Assembly: GCF_001483755.1 (NCBI RefSeq) | Contig: NZ_LQBK01000023.1 | Coordinates: forward strand, 20,976-84,975 | From: Kocuria rosea subsp. polaris | Lineage (GTDB): Bacteria > Actinomycetota > Actinomycetes > Actinomycetales > Micrococcaceae | DNA length: 64,000 nucleotides | Reading direction: 5' to 3' | In this document: one piece after another, positions 63,938-64,000 of the stretch | How positions within the stretch are numbered: the first letter of the stretch is position 1 | Layout: the number at the start of each line of letters is the position of its first letter | Program-made: the position numbers and the translations under genes | Notes under the pieces: model-generated | What the model was told of the DNA's origin: nothing | The model's database searches: none | What the model saw: only the letters and a program-made list of their open reading frames with translations

Positions 63938-64000
63938 GCGGCTCGTCCCCGCACGACGGCGGCCCTCGGGCTCCAACATCTCCATCAGTAACCTTCCGGA

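Overview
The window is high-GC actinobacterial DNA. Gene content and order point to a member of the Micrococcaceae, with Kocuria or a close relative the best guess. The evidence is the uvrC-rapZ-yvcK-whiA-gap-pgk-tpiA-secG run, the tkt-tal-pgi-zwf-opcA-pgl block, the ctaB/ctaA pair beside an ABC exporter, and a SufR-led suf operon. The genus is an inference; no rRNA or other taxonomic marker is present.

Positions 1-12,200 are accessory. They hold a secreted serine hydrolase, a quinone-oxidoreductase-like enzyme, an AI-2E-family membrane protein, a GAF-ANTAR regulator, a DUF1206 membrane protein, a small unknown protein, a QOR2-like oxidoreductase and a PAP2 phosphatase. The notable part is 5,027-8,145, a small ECF42 sigma-factor module. 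It contains a VOC protein, a DHFR-like reductase, a YCII/DGPF protein and the sigma factor. A promoter of the form TGTCGA-17-CGTC occurs before both the DGPF-sigma pair and the VOC gene.

Positions 12,365-32,200 mix housekeeping and lineage-specific genes. They include uvrB, a TerC-family protein behind a yybP-ykoY-type manganese riboswitch, a DUF3516 helicase and formate-tetrahydrofolate ligase. A tandem 16-bp repeat follows, then a tightly coupled three-gene cassette: HEAT-repeat/GT4 glycosyltransferase, GT1 glycosyltransferase and a patatin/DUF3376 membrane protein. After these come an overlapping metallo-hydrolase/BASS transporter pair and a MarR-MFS efflux operon with a visible palindromic operator.

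Positions 32,200-45,000 hold uvrA, a HAD phosphatase, uvrC, rapZ, yvcK, whiA, gap, pgk, tpiA and secG, all on the + strand. Together with uvrB, the full UvrABC excision set is in the window. The glycolytic block is followed on the - strand by the pentose-phosphate block (tkt, tal, pgi, zwf, opcA, pgl; 45,065-53,597). A strong stem-loop separates pgi from zwf.

Positions 53,700-64,000 hold heme O and heme A synthases (ctaB, ctaA), a DapA-superfamily enzyme, a two-gene ABC exporter and the suf operon (sufR-sufB-sufD-sufC-sufT-like). The suf leader contains a promoter and two concentric inverted repeats, a plausible SufR operator. No sufS or sufU lies between sufC and the end of the window. No tRNA, rRNA, CRISPR array, insertion sequence or prophage was seen. 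Several genes appear to be transcribed as leaderless mRNAs, with a TANNNT element 6-7 bases before the start codon.
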